DNA of 64,000 nt, from NCBI GenBank assembly GCA_963969395.1, contig OZ017802.1, positions 4,528,501 to 4,592,500 on the forward strand, read 5' to 3'. The stretch's first letter is position 1; the number at the start of each line of letters is the position of its first letter. The DNA is from Pseudoscleropodium purum. Its lineage: Eukaryota; Streptophyta; Bryopsida; Hypnales; Brachytheciaceae. Below the pieces are notes generated by a model that worked only from the letters and a program-made list of their open reading frames with translations, did not search any database and was not told where the DNA came from. The position numbers were made by a program, and so were the translations under genes. Of the stretch, positions 49,759 to 61,343 are shown one piece after another.

Positions 49759-52700
49759 ATGGAATTGGCACCGGATGCTGGCTTGGACTGTGGTACTCTG
49801 AAAAAGGGACCCTGGACATCTGCTGAGGATGCGATCCTAGTGTCGTATGTGACCAGGCATGGAGAGGGGAACTGGAATTCTGTGCAAAAACACTCTGGTT
49901 TGTTCCGCTGTGGCAAAAGCTGCCGACTCCGCTGGGCTAATCACTTGCGTCCGAACCTCAGGAAAGGGGCTTTTACTCCTGAAGAGGAGCGCACTATTGT
50001 CGATCTCCATGCGAAGCTTGGCAATAAGTGGGCCCGAATGGCTGCTCAAGTACTTTTTTGACCACTCTGTTCATTACATTTCTTTCATAATTCTTCTTGT
50101 ATGAAGGCTCTTGGTGTTTAGAAGCTTGCGTCATACGCTATGGTCACAAATTTCATCTACTTTCTCCTCGATATGTTGTCCAGATTTAATCATCTCTCAT
50201 AGGGCCTTGACTTCGTCAGTTCGAGCAAATTATAATGTTCGACCTCTATTAGCTGCAAGTTAAGGTCCATGGTTGAGTTGATAAAACAAGCTTTGTAATA
50301 AAGAATTAAGATGAAAAAGAGTTTTTTGAAATTTCCAAGATATTTCGAAACTGCAATTCTTGGTGGCTTAAGCGGTGAATTTTTTATATCGAATTAGACT
50401 CATAATATTCTGGCAGTTTAGGCAGTAGTTTCTGCTGTACCCTTTTTGCAGCCACAACCTCTCCGCCAAGACTGACTGCGATAGATTCTGCTAACTGCTG
50501 AAGTTCATAGCCTCGTCGACTTCACATCTATTATTGAAGCTATGAGTTGATGAAGCAATAGTTAACCAGAAACATAGCATCCAAGATTGTAGTTTAATGT
50601 TTTCCATCGACTTGACTTAGCGTCAATTTTAACCTCTGTCGCCCCTGATCAAGCTTGTATATGCAATTTTATATGCAATTTCGTCCTCTTGAGGGTTTAT
50701 TGAGTCACGCACCAGTATTTTCTATTCGGACGTGTGCAAGAATGTGTTCTCTATTTCGACTCGAAGTGGAACCTTCTAACTCACATCATGGCCGTTTTCT
50801 GGTTAATGTGTTGCTACAGCTTCCCGGACGAACTGACAATGAGATCAAGAATTACTGGAATACGCGGATAAAGCGAAGAATGCGAGCAGGATTGCCAGTA
50901 TACCCCGCGGACAAGACAAAATCCAGCCCTGCTCAGTATTATGTAGAGGCATCAGACAGAAGAAGCTTCGTATCTGGAAAGGACATAGATTGTGATTTTA
51001 TTTCAAGCTTCTCTCAGCCAGGTATTCTGAACTGTGAGTTTATTCTCTACTGGGATTTGGACAGTATTTTAAGCGTTTTCGGAAGTATCTGATATTAAAC
51101 CGGTCATTTCCGTGGTTGCAGGTGATTATCTGCAAACTTTTCAAGCGAGCAATGAACACGAAAATTTCCTGCTGAGGAATTGTTTCTCTTCGGCATGCAT
51201 GAGTGACCTTTCACCAAGTTCAGCTACTAATCGAGGGATCAATCATGTACTGAATAATGCTAATGTCGCTTCCGTGCATCAAACAGAAGTCATTGACACT
51301 GGCCAATTCGGAATAAATGCCGTAGGCAATGGATCTGTCTCCCTCCCACAACTCTCGGATGGGAGAAACTTGAGTTTGCAACCGGATTTCAATTCCAGCC
51401 AAGCATGTGACCGTGGCACTATGACACAGAGTGTGTTGTCAGATTTTGGGAGTGAACCTGAACAGAACATGATGCTTTATGATCCGATACCCGTCTTTGG
51501 AAACCCAAATATACTTTACACACCTCTAATGTCAGATGCCAGCTTGAAACTGGAGCTCCCTTCATGCCAATCAGCGGAGTCTGCCGATAGCGCAGGCACG
51601 CAGCGGTCTTCGATTATTAATCCAAGCCCACTTGTATCTTCTAACAATATCTTATCAGAGTCTGAGAGCTATGGATCAAATGCGAGCAACTTCCTAGACG
51701 TCTTGATGCAGGTAACAGTGGGATGATCGCAATACATTCAGATGTCTCTTGTCGTGATTTTCATTTTCATTGTTTCGAAATGTGTCGAAATGACTAGTTC
51801 TATTTTAGAGATGATTTCTTCATAACATTCAAAAGTTTTGAATTTCCGACTTTCATCGAAGGCAGTTTTTTGGTTTGGAAAGCAGGTTTATTTGCTGTAG
51901 AATTTTTGTGATACTGTTTTGGATCTTAAGAGATCGATGGGTTTGCAATGGCAACAGATTTTCCCTTGGATGCTTAGTTTGTTGTACTGGTGTGACCCTA
52001 TTAGGTTCCCGATCGAAACTCTAATGGTGTGATGGTGCAATTCGACCCATTTGTGCAGGAGGCGCATCCAGCTGAAGTCCGCATGGAACTTATTGACCAG
52101 CTAATGGTTCTGTCATCTGGTAACGTGCCTCCAGATGTTGCAACCCTCCTCTTGAGCCCCCCAAAGGGTAGGTGGGGCGAGGACAGTGATCCTACCACAC
52201 CACTAGGAGGGCGTACTTTTTCTGACCTCAGCGACGAGGTGTCACCGATTTGTCGAACTGTCAATTGGGATGAGCCTCAGGCGAGCCAAATGCTCTCACT
52301 GCCTCCTGGTAAGCCACTGCTTTATACTTCTATAAGTTCTGGAGTAAAAGTTATGCCTTGTTACTGCTGCAAGTCATTTTAGCGTAATAGACGAAGGTTT
52401 CATTAATTGAATATGATGTGGTGGGAGGTTGCCCTCTGCGTAATGACGGCCCTGGGGCATCCAATTAGATATAGTGATCAACAGCTCCTTCATTAGATTT
52501 GGTTATTTTGTGCTACTGCTTATCCAGTACGCCTGTCAGAAACTATTCGTTTGTACAACACACGCGCATTTTCAAATTTATCTTAGAAAACATATGAAAT
52601 AAAAAATTTAATTGCAGAAGAATAGTATAAGTACATGCACAAATGTAGTTTTCTCTTCTCTCAGACCTGTGCATGCGCCATCCCCAAATTGAAAGTGTTT

Positions 52701-53145
52701 GAAGACAGTTCGATCCTTTAGTACCTCAGAGTTGTTCAGACAAACATCAAGGGGAAATACTTATATAGTCACTATTATTTTTGCAGCACAACAACTGGTA
52801 GTGACACGATTTGAAGACGATGGAAGAGAACTTTCACGTGTAGGGACACAACAGGCCTGCACCGATGAGGATTTTCTGACATTGTTAGATTTACCAAACT
52901 CTGATGCAGTGCCTGAGTGGTACACTCCATCGGAATATTATTCCGTTGGAAGTATTCCTTGTGCACCGCTTGCTGATGGTATGGATGCTGTCCCAAACCA
53001 TCTGGTGGATACGGAGTTGGACAATCAGACGAGTATCCCAAGCGTCGTCCCAAATCATGTTTGGGAGCTTGGTTATTGCACTTGGCATCCTGCATCGGTT
53101 GGTTGCAATCTAGGAGGATTTTCGTCTGTTGAGTACAGGCCATAA
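49759..53145 (+). CDS. GAMYB: GAMYB-class R2R3-MYB transcription factor
   Basis: Nuclear transcription factor; GAMYBs act in gibberellin-related signalling and in sporangium, anther or male-organ development in land plants (family knowledge). Exons 49759-50049, 50820-51021, 51122-51711, 52059-52308 and 52787-53145 give 1,692 nt, 563 residues, all GT-AG with matching phase. R2 is residues about 14-66, with W19, W39 and W59 and the string HLRPNLRKGAFTPEEE after it. R3 is about 67-118, with F72, W91 and W110 and LPGRTDNEIKNYWNTRIKRR. RAGLPVYP after R3 is the GAMYB signature. The long C-terminus is Ser/Asn- and acid-rich and includes KLELPSCQS, encoded at the microRNA site. The end of the protein does not resemble angiosperm GAMYB tails, fitting a distant lineage. 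A uORF and a miR159/319 site suggest post-transcriptional control. Confidence 0.94.
51551..51571 (+). promoter_or_regulatory. miR159/miR319 target site in GAMYB exon 3
   Basis: TGGAGCTCCCTTCATGCCAA followed by T, in frame as residues about 308-314 (LELPSCQ). This is the position and coding context of the conserved GAMYB site. Compared from memory with miR319/miR159, the central and 3' pairing (GAGCTCCCTTCA) is intact, with two adjacent mismatches near miRNA positions 5-7. Pairing looks slightly better to miR319 than to miR159. Confidence 0.85.
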
Positions 53146-53660
53146 GATTCACTTGGAGATCAGAATGTTAATCGTCGCGCCACAGGCTGAAGGAATATCT
53201 TATCTCTACGAGTCTCCAGCACGTCCAAGTTAAACATAGTTCTGGTCTGTTAGTAGCTGTACATTGTAGGTCCTGCTAGTTGTCTCCTCCATCAATACCT
53301 GACAGCCGAGACCGTGTTGATTAGAAAAGTTGATGGTCTGTCCTTGCTTCTTGTCTGTCACATTTAGTACCTGTATTGTCAGGAAGTTTGCAGCTGAGAG
53401 TGAACGAAATCCAAAAGTCCAAGAGGGAATGCAGTGAGCTACCTTAAGTAACGTGTTCGCCACGTTCCCTTCATGTTCACCTACGTCATGGTGTAATGCT
53501 TTTAACTTTCTGCATCTATTTGTTTTGAAGGTACATCTCTTGGTCAAGCTTTCTGTATGCTCTGATCGTTTGTTCCTTTCAGGAAGTCAGACCAAAATGC
53601 ACTGGCTGCCTGTTATGTATTTGGAATAAAGGGAAGCTTTTTTGGAAGATCCTGCCGTAG
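53146..53660 (+). terminator. GAMYB 3' UTR with AATAAA signal
   Basis: The sequence after the TAA stop is U/G-rich. A canonical AATAAA lies at 53625-53630, about 480 nt after the stop; cleavage would be expected shortly after. No polyadenylation site can be proven from sequence. Confidence 0.55.
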
Positions 53661-54466
53661 AATTCTCGGTACGTTGCAATCTAATGGAGGGCTTAAGGTT
53701 ATCACTGTGTTTTCTGTCACAAGTTACAGTCTTGCTCCTGAAAAAATCTCCGCTTCGGTATTGCAATTGTGAGGGATGTTTAAGCTCGGTTTCAAAATCT
53801 GACGACTGTCGTACTGTACTGTACAGCTGTTGTGGTACAAAATCTTGCTCTTGAGGTTATTGGATATGCAGTGGAATTTTGAAAACAATCTTTTTGAATA
53901 TCAAAATATATCTGCTGCTTATACCTGGTATGGGAGTATGGGACACTGTTTTCAGTGTTTTGTTAAGCTACTCTTGAACCCTACAGTCTGGAGTTCTGAA
54001 ACCCAAAAGTAAAGCTTATTACGGTATGGGTTGCTTCATTCCCCAACGTGGAAACTGACTTGTGCTTCCTCAAGGTCTGTTGATTCGTCCTCGGGAACCG
54101 CACTGGATTGTACTGACTCTAGTTGTTTTTATTTTCTCAGTGACAGACAGCATTGCTTTTTGAAACACAAAACTCAAAAAACGTGTTCTGGGTTGTATCC
54201 AGCAATCTTTTCTCTGGCGAATATTTGCCAAAATCGCACCTAAAATTGGCTCTTGCAGATTATACACTGGACACTCAACAAATAAGGGGGAAAATCGGTG
54301 AGATCCCTGAAAACATGAGAAAATTCGAATGTAGATTGATGCTAAAACATGAAGGTCCTTCTAACCCGTCTGCATTCTACAGTGCATGTTGTCTATCCCC
54401 AGAAATTAAAGGAACCCCTCATTGAATTTGGGTTGTAGGAGGAATTGGTAATCGTTTTCAATTAGA
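53661..54466. other. Gene-flanking DNA downstream of GAMYB
   Basis: Moderate GC, not repeat-like, with no recognised protein. It could be extended 3' UTR or unrelated flanking sequence. Confidence 0.4.
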
Positions 54467-54470
54467 TTAA

Positions 54471-55409
54471 CCCCTAAAGGTCTAAGTCTATGTTTTCACT
54501 AAAAACACTTCAAAACTGTCATTTCTAATACAAGCACCAAATTTTAAATGAAAAACATTTTTGGGCACATGTAACCTTAGGATCTTGTAGTAAGCTTGTT
54601 TGAGAACATGTGGAAATTCTTTTAGAAATTTTCATTGTGTAGATTGCAAGACAATAGCATTTGAAGTGACAAGTTTCATTTGTTTGGCCTTGCAAAAATC
54701 TGGGTAGTTTAGAAGGTCTTATTTATATGAAAAAATGTCCAAAATGGTGGTTACTATTTGATTTCATTTTTTAAGTCAAGTTGGCTATATGCTTGAAAAT
54801 TTTTAGATCATTTGGAATCACACAACATATAGGAAAAAAATAGTAAGTAGAAAGGAGTAGAGAAGATTCAAAATACTAAATTGTTAACAATTTATTTATG
54901 GAATTGAAAAATGCCAATCCCAATGGTTGTAATGTTGTAATAAACAATCTACTCCCAATATTTTTATTTTTTTCCAAAAATATTGAAAATTGAGTTAAAT
55001 AAAAGACTTCAAAGTTTATTTTAAAGTAGGGAGTCTATAACAACTCGCAAACTCCCACAAACTAATTTTCCTCATAACTTTTGACTCGTTGATCAAAATG
55101 GAATGATTTAAAGCTTTCCAAGTATATATAAATCAAGAGAACCAATTTCAAATTTTAATTTTTTTTTAAAATGGTTTTTGATGAAGTTTATTTTGCTACT
55201 GAGGTTGGCTCATCAAGTAATGAAAAGTACATATTATACAATAATTTTTTAGCCATGAAGTCAAAAGTTATGAAAATTGTTGGGCCTTAAAGCCATTCTT
55301 TGGACACATGTTTTATTAAAATTTCAGCGAAAAAAAATAAAAACTCCATTCATAGTGAGTTGCCCAAAATTTCTATGTTGCCAAAATTTATAGTTTGGGT
55401 GTTTAGGGG
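54471..55409 (+). mobile_element. TTAA-flanked MITE, family 1
   Basis: A 939-bp element between TTAA at 54467-54470 and 55410-55413. Its ends are CCCCTAAAGGTC and GTTTAGGGG. The interior aligns with 47306-48258 but is more diverged. No coding capacity. It is the first of three such elements in a row. Confidence 0.85.
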
Positions 55410-55786
55410 TTAAATAATCACATTTTTCTCTTGTCAAAAAATTAGATGTGCCTTGCTCAAACTCAATTTGACAAAAGAAATGTGCAATTTTAAGGTAGGT
55501 AAGATAGTAGCGGTTGTAATTTGGGAATTTTGGTGGTGCTTGTGAATAATTCAGATCCCAAGCCTTCAAAAAAAATAGTGTGTATCTTTCTTGTATTTTA
55601 ACCTTGAAAAAAAGTAGTGTTTATCTTTCATGCATTTTTGTTTTAGAGACATCATAATTTTTTTCTGAATTTTTTAAAAGACTTTTATGTTTGAGCTTTA
55701 TAACCATAGTTTCTACAAAATAAAGGGCTTTTAATGTTTGAATATTATAAATTCTGAATATCCTTTTCAATGAAATGTATCTTTAA

Positions 55787-56710
55787 CCCCTAATGTTCTT
55801 TGACTATATTTTTGCCAAAAACGCTCCCAAACTACCATTTCTTATACAAGTTTCAAAATTTAGAAAAAAAAATGTTTTGGGACACATATAACCATAAGAT
55901 CTTGTAGATGTACTACAAGATTTCAGAAAAGATGGGGTAAAAATTTCAGAAATTTCCACCATGCAAATTGCAAGATATTAGCATTTGAAGTGACAAAAAT
56001 CATTTTTTTGTCCATGCAAAAAATTGGGCAGTTGAACTTCACAAGGTCAAATTTGTACAAAGAAATGTTCAAAATGATTGCAATTCTTTGGATTCATTCT
56101 TCAAGGCATGTTGGCTACATGCTTGAAAATTTTTAGATCATTTGAAATTGTACAACATATAGGAAAAAAATAGTAAATAGAAAGATGTAAACAAAATACC
56201 AAATTATTAAGAATTTAAATATGGAATTAAAAAATGTCAATCCCAATGGTTGAAATGTTGTAATAAACAATTTACATCCTAATATTTTTTTTTTCCCAAA
56301 AATATTGAAAATTGGATAAGATAAAGGATTTCAAAGTTTATTTTAGAATAGAATATCCATAACTACTTGCAAACAAAAAACCCTCATAACTTTTGACTTG
56401 TTGATTAAAATGGAATGATTCAAAGCTTTCCTTGTATATATAAGTGTAGAAAACGAATTTCAAATTTTGATTGTTGAAAAAAATGATTTTTTTAGATCTG
56501 TCTGGATTGCCCGAGTTGAAAAACAAACTACATATTAAGCTATAACTTTTGACTCATATTTCCAAATGTCTTGAAATTTAGTGCGTATGAAAGATATTCC
56601 TTGTCTACACCTTCTACTACAATTTCAACCTTAAATATGTAAATATCTGGTCACAATGGCTTGCCCAAAATTTCTATACAGCCAAAAAATGCAGTCCAGT
56701 CTTTTAGAGG
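55787..56710 (+). mobile_element. TTAA-flanked MITE, family 1
   Basis: A 924-bp element between TTAA at 55783-55786 and 56711-56714. Its ends are CCCCTAATGTTC and CTTTTAGAGG. It is nearly identical over long stretches to 47306-48258, from which it differs mainly by lacking the TA expansion. No coding capacity. Confidence 0.87.
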
Positions 56711-57051
56711 TTAACCTCATTTTAGCTTTGGACCAAATTTTTTTTACATGTGATAATGTTTTTAGCTGAGGTGCCAAAATTAATATCCATCAATGTAATA
56801 CCAAGCTCACTCTAAGAACAAAATGTGACTTTTGTGTGTTTGGCAAATGTTTGACAACATTAGTTTTATGAGAATATAATTCTTTTTAGAAACAAAAAAT
56901 TAATGTTAATTCATTGACAATGTGGTATTTTTTTTGTTAAAGAATAAATAAATTGTAAGCTATATGCTGACTTAATTTTTAAATACTCCTAAAAGTTCAA
57001 AGTCTTAGAATGGATTTTCTTAGGATTTTGTACATGTTCCTATGATGTTAA

Positions 57052-57873
57052 CTCCTAAATGCCCAAGCCTTTTTGAGTGTGTTTTTACTATGAAAAAAGA
57101 GCATAGGCTTATAGTTAACCCCAATGAAGCAAATTGTATTTTTTTCAAAATCTAACCGTATAGATGTTTAAAGAGCTTGATTATTAGTATGATCACCAAT
57201 TTTGAGTGAAAAATTGCATATGAGTTGTGAGTACAACAAGAGAAATGTAAATTTTTTAATTTTAGTATGTTGCCCCTCCCCACAATGTTTCAGAAATTTG
57301 CATATAAAGTTATTTTGGAATTGGAGGTGACAAGAACAACTACAAATTGTGTTAGCTCACTAAAGTGCACTTTCAAAAAACTTAATTTTATATGAAAACC
57401 TATCAAACTCACTACACAATCCACCTTGCAATTGTTGAAATGCAATTTTTTTTATAAATATGAATCGCAAATAACTCCAAATCAACACTTGCATGTTTAA
57501 ATTTTCAATGGTGAAAATCATGACAAGACTTTAGTCTTTCCATTGGGACCATTTTCAAATCAAATGGATTAATACAAGTTTTTAGATCTCAAATCAAGTG
57601 AAATTGGCAAAGTTGGGAAAATGAGGTAAAATTAGCAAGCTTTACTCTACCACTAATGGACATACATGGCTTTGAGGACCTCTCAAAAATCAAATGTTTA
57701 ACTTTTTCAGTGAAAAATGAAAGTTTTCAATAGTTAATCATAAAAACTGCCCCCCTCTGCCTCCCACCCCCCACCCCACAATTTTTAAAATAGTCATACA
57801 AATTTAATTGCCCATCCCAAAATGAGCCTGAAATTTGAGATCGACCATATATGGTAAATTAGGCAGCTAGGGG
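57052..57873 (+). mobile_element. TTAA-flanked MITE, family 2-like
   Basis: An 822-bp element between TTAA at 57048-57051 and 57874-57877. Its ends are CTCCTAAATGCCCAAGCC and CAGCTAGGGG. The left end matches the 40441 element; the interior is diverged and includes a C-rich run at about 57747-57777. No coding capacity. Confidence 0.7.
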
Positions 57874-58216
57874 TTAAATTTTATTGCATTTATTTGAAAC
57901 TTTTTTTAGAGGATGGAGTATGGAGGATGTACCAATTTTATGGGAATATAATGTCTGCTAGGGAGAAAAGGGCATGCCCTCAAGCATAAAGTGCTCAATT
58001 GTGGATGACAACAACAAATTGTGAAAAGTCGTTTGAAAATTTTCAACTTTTATTTTTGTAGATTATATTTATGTATTTTTAAAAATCTTTGATTCATTTC
58101 ATTTGGACAATTGATGTAAAAGGTATGGAGTGCCTTGTATCACAAGTAGTTAGCACTTCAAAAAAATGAGATTGTAAATGACTTGTTCACAATGATTGAT
58201 TGTAGTAGTCATTTCT

Positions 58217-58570
58217 TGTTAAAACCACCCATAGTCGACTGCTTTAGCAATTTCACATATATTCTGAAACAATGTAAGGCAAGGTAAATTTTCTATTGTG
58301 TTGGAAGATAGAAATCACAAGGATTGCAATTTTTTTTAATTTTTATGCTTTGAATTGAAATTACTATGAATTTTGGAAGTCATTAGTTAGTCCAAATCCA
58401 TATCCAATATGTACTTTGGGACATGTGTCATGACTTGATTAGTCCCAACTTTGAAAAGAAGAAAGAACACATTCCAAGATTTGGTTAAAAATTTGTTTTA
58501 CCCTTGGTTGGAAATTGTGCACCCTACAAGTTGGATATGAGTCCATAGTTGGCAATGGGTGGTTTTACCA
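58217..58570. mobile_element. TIR element GGTAAAACCACCCATTG, intact copy
   Basis: About 354 bp. The ends are TGTTAAAACCACCCATAG and the complement of TGGTAAAACCACCCATTG. In reverse it aligns with the two halves of 24976-25679, across the point where that copy carries the hAT-like insertion. No coding capacity. Confidence 0.82.
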
Positions 58571-61027
58571 CAGTCATTTTTTTGTCTACAATGATTGCAA
58601 GATAGTCATTTTGTAGTCATTGTTGCATTACGGTCATTGTAGACACTTGGTTTTCTTAAAGTATAAGAAATCTTCTTGAATGATTAGCATATATGATTCA
58701 CTTTGAATTCAATTTCCACAATTTTTTAAAACTAAAGCATTCCTAAGGTATGGACTACATGCATTAATAATTTGACCATTAGGTTTGACATATTGAATTT
58801 CATCTTAGAACTATTAACAATATAATTTTTCTTTCCATCTAATATTTACTTCCATATAATAATTTTCTTAGGAATTAAAATCATCAATATTTTTTGGAAT
58901 TTTTTTTCTAGATTTTCAACTCAATTCAATACCACAAAGATTCAAACCTCAGAACTTTGTAGTGCAAAATAGTTAAATTGGGGGGATGAAGAGCCTAAAA
59001 ATCTAGTTGTATGAAGTGGAAGAAAATTATTTTTACTTCCAACACTACTATCTTACAATCTATGTGGTCAAAGTGTATGAAATTTTTTTTCTCACATTCT
59101 TATACATGTCTTTTATAGCTTTTCTCACTAAACATGGCAATTTTCAAGTGTTTTTTGGTGGAACTTAGTCATGAATCTTTAAGGATTAAACTATGAAATA
59201 AATGTTAAGTTGATGGTGTTGAATTGTATAGTGATAATTTAATGATGATATTATATATTTAATATTTAATATTTAAATAACATATTTTCCTATTATTAAT
59301 TCAATATTAAGATGGTGTCATCGTATTGATGGTGCACTAAATTGCTTGTTATAAAGTTTAGTATTTCATTTTGAAAGTAGCATTTACAAATATATGGAAG
59401 AAGCTTATTTTATATCTTTGAGATTGAAAAATTCTTAGACTTCTAGTATCTTTGCCTATTTATTTAAATTTTTTTATTGGACAATTGAAAAATTAAAGAT
59501 TAGTTCGAGAATCTAGTAGCATGCAACGCTTTGTTGGACTTTTGTTCATTCTCCTTCCTCCATCTTTCCATAGCTATGTTACATGCTAGAAGCCTATACT
59601 AACTAGAAGAAATATTGTTTCTACACTACATTCAAAATGAGTTTCCTTTCTAATTTTGATAGGCAAACATTGGACTACCACTAGGCTCTTTTAGCAAACT
59701 GCCTCTCGTCTTTTACTTCAAATTGCTCAAGGACAAGGCGAAGTGCACAATGTTCTATATATTGTACTTGGCTCTTGTTCTTTCTCCTTTTGTCATTCTC
59801 TACATTATGTGCTAAAAGTCCTTGCTAATTGCAAACTGTATCATATCTCCTTTTATATCCTACCTAATTTCTATAAGAAACTCAAAATAAGATTGCTCAC
59901 TTGTTTTGTTACATTGTATGTTGGCAATTGAAGTTGTTTATTTGAATTTTGTCCATTTGAATGGCTCTTTTTGAACTTGAATTTTAAAAATAAAATGAAT
60001 TTTATTAAGTTAAGTATCATTTCTCTTCCAAATTAAAATTTGGAAAATCTCTAAAATTCATCATTTTACTACAACTAAAATAGGGCCTATAACCATAATG
60101 TATCGATTTTTAATTATAGAATGATAAAAAAAAAATATTTTATAAAGAATTAGATTGTGGTATATGTATAGGATGAATTTTCTATATTTTTTTTAATATG
60201 TTTTGTATTTGGTATGAGTTCTTATTTTTTTAAATTAATTGATTTTTATTTTTCATTTCTACAAAAAAATTTAAAAAAAATTTGAATGATAAACTTGTGA
60301 TTTGATCTTTGAAAATTATAATGATCTTAATGATATAATTTCCAATAAAAATTAGTGAAATGACAAAGTATACAAAGCAAAGATATTTTGATTGATTCCA
60401 TAGTTATAGGTTCCATCCTTAACCCTAAAAAATGGGCAATGGCATAAAATTGTTGATGTATGGTAAAAAGAACTTGTTTATAGTACAAATAGTATTTTTA
60501 CATCCATATGTTTCTAAACTACTACTTGCGTGTATATAAGCACTTGTTAGTAAAAATCCTTTTGAAAGTTTATTGAAGAACAATAGAAATTTCTAAAAAA
60601 TGTGACTTTTTAGTATATTTGGCAATTTCTATTTCCTAACTTGTGATCAAAATATTAGCCTTTAAAATGATTTTTTTGAATTGATTCTAACTAAAGAAAT
60701 GAAAAAAAATTAAGTTTGGTTTCTACCCTAATTTGAAGTTTTGAAAATTTCTTTAAATTAAATTTTTTATTGACACTTTGAATTTTGGACACTTTTGCAA
60801 ATCCAAGTGATGGATCTTCACAAACTTTGAACATGCTTCAAAGTTTACTTACCTATTTACTTATTTACAAAATAGAATTGTAGCTCATAAGAAAGATATT
60901 AAGTTATTTACTAATTTTTCACTGGTTCTTTTTGCAGTGACTAATTCTATGGTTTTGCAAAGAACTGCTTACCATTGTCGTTTCCCCCCAGTCTTTGAAA
61001 TTTGTTGCACTTCCCCAAAATTGAGCA
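58571..61027. other. AT-rich intergenic DNA, no gene seen
   Basis: About 2.5 kb. A TTAACCCTAAAA string at 60419 resembles a TTAA-family end, but no partner was found. Confidence 0.5.
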
Positions 61028-61035
61028 AATAAATC

Positions 61036-61335
61036 CAGGGTTGACGAATTTCAACGTCCGCCCCAAAATAGCGTCCGTTTTCTGGACGTCCGGACACACG
61101 GACGCTAGCGAACGCAGCGTCCCGACCGCCGTCGGAAAGCGGACGGGCGGGGCGGACCGACCGACCGCCTGAGGCGGACGCCCAGATCGTGTGGACCAGA
61201 TCAGTCCGCGCGTCAATTGGACGGCTGTAATCGGGCGGACGGACGGAGGACAGGCGGACGTTGCGTCCGCCAGGACACGAATGTCAGCGAACGCTGCGGA
61301 CACAGCGTCCGCGTCCGGACGTCCTGTCAACCCTG
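61036..61335. mobile_element. hAT-like MITE, GC-rich GGACG-dense, copy 2
   Basis: A 300-bp element with perfect 10-bp termini CAGGGTTGAC...GTCAACCCTG and perfect 8-bp direct repeats AATAAATC at 61028-61035 and 61336-61343. It is the reverse-orientation relative of 25196-25496, sharing for example CGCGGACT.ATCTGGTCC and ATCTGGGC.TCCGCCT. The interior is CpG-rich with many GGACG/CGTCC pentamers. No transposase. Confidence 0.95.
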
Positions 61336-61343
61336 AATAAATC

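Noticed and set aside
52699..52786. Open frame upstream of GAMYB exon 5 as coding
   Set aside because: It precedes a clear TTTTTGCAG acceptor at 52786 and is intronic; joining at 52787 keeps the phase from exon 4.
54471..54477. CCCTAAA as telomeric repeat
   Set aside because: It occurs once per element end, not in tandem, so it is part of the element terminus.
54467..57877. Reading the three downstream elements as LTR-retrotransposon parts
   Set aside because: No TG...CA ends, primer-binding site, polypurine tract or gag/pol similarity; each unit has its own TTAA and inverted-type termini.
60947..61330. 127-codon open frame
   Set aside because: Same reason: it overlaps hAT copy 2 and has no conservation as protein.
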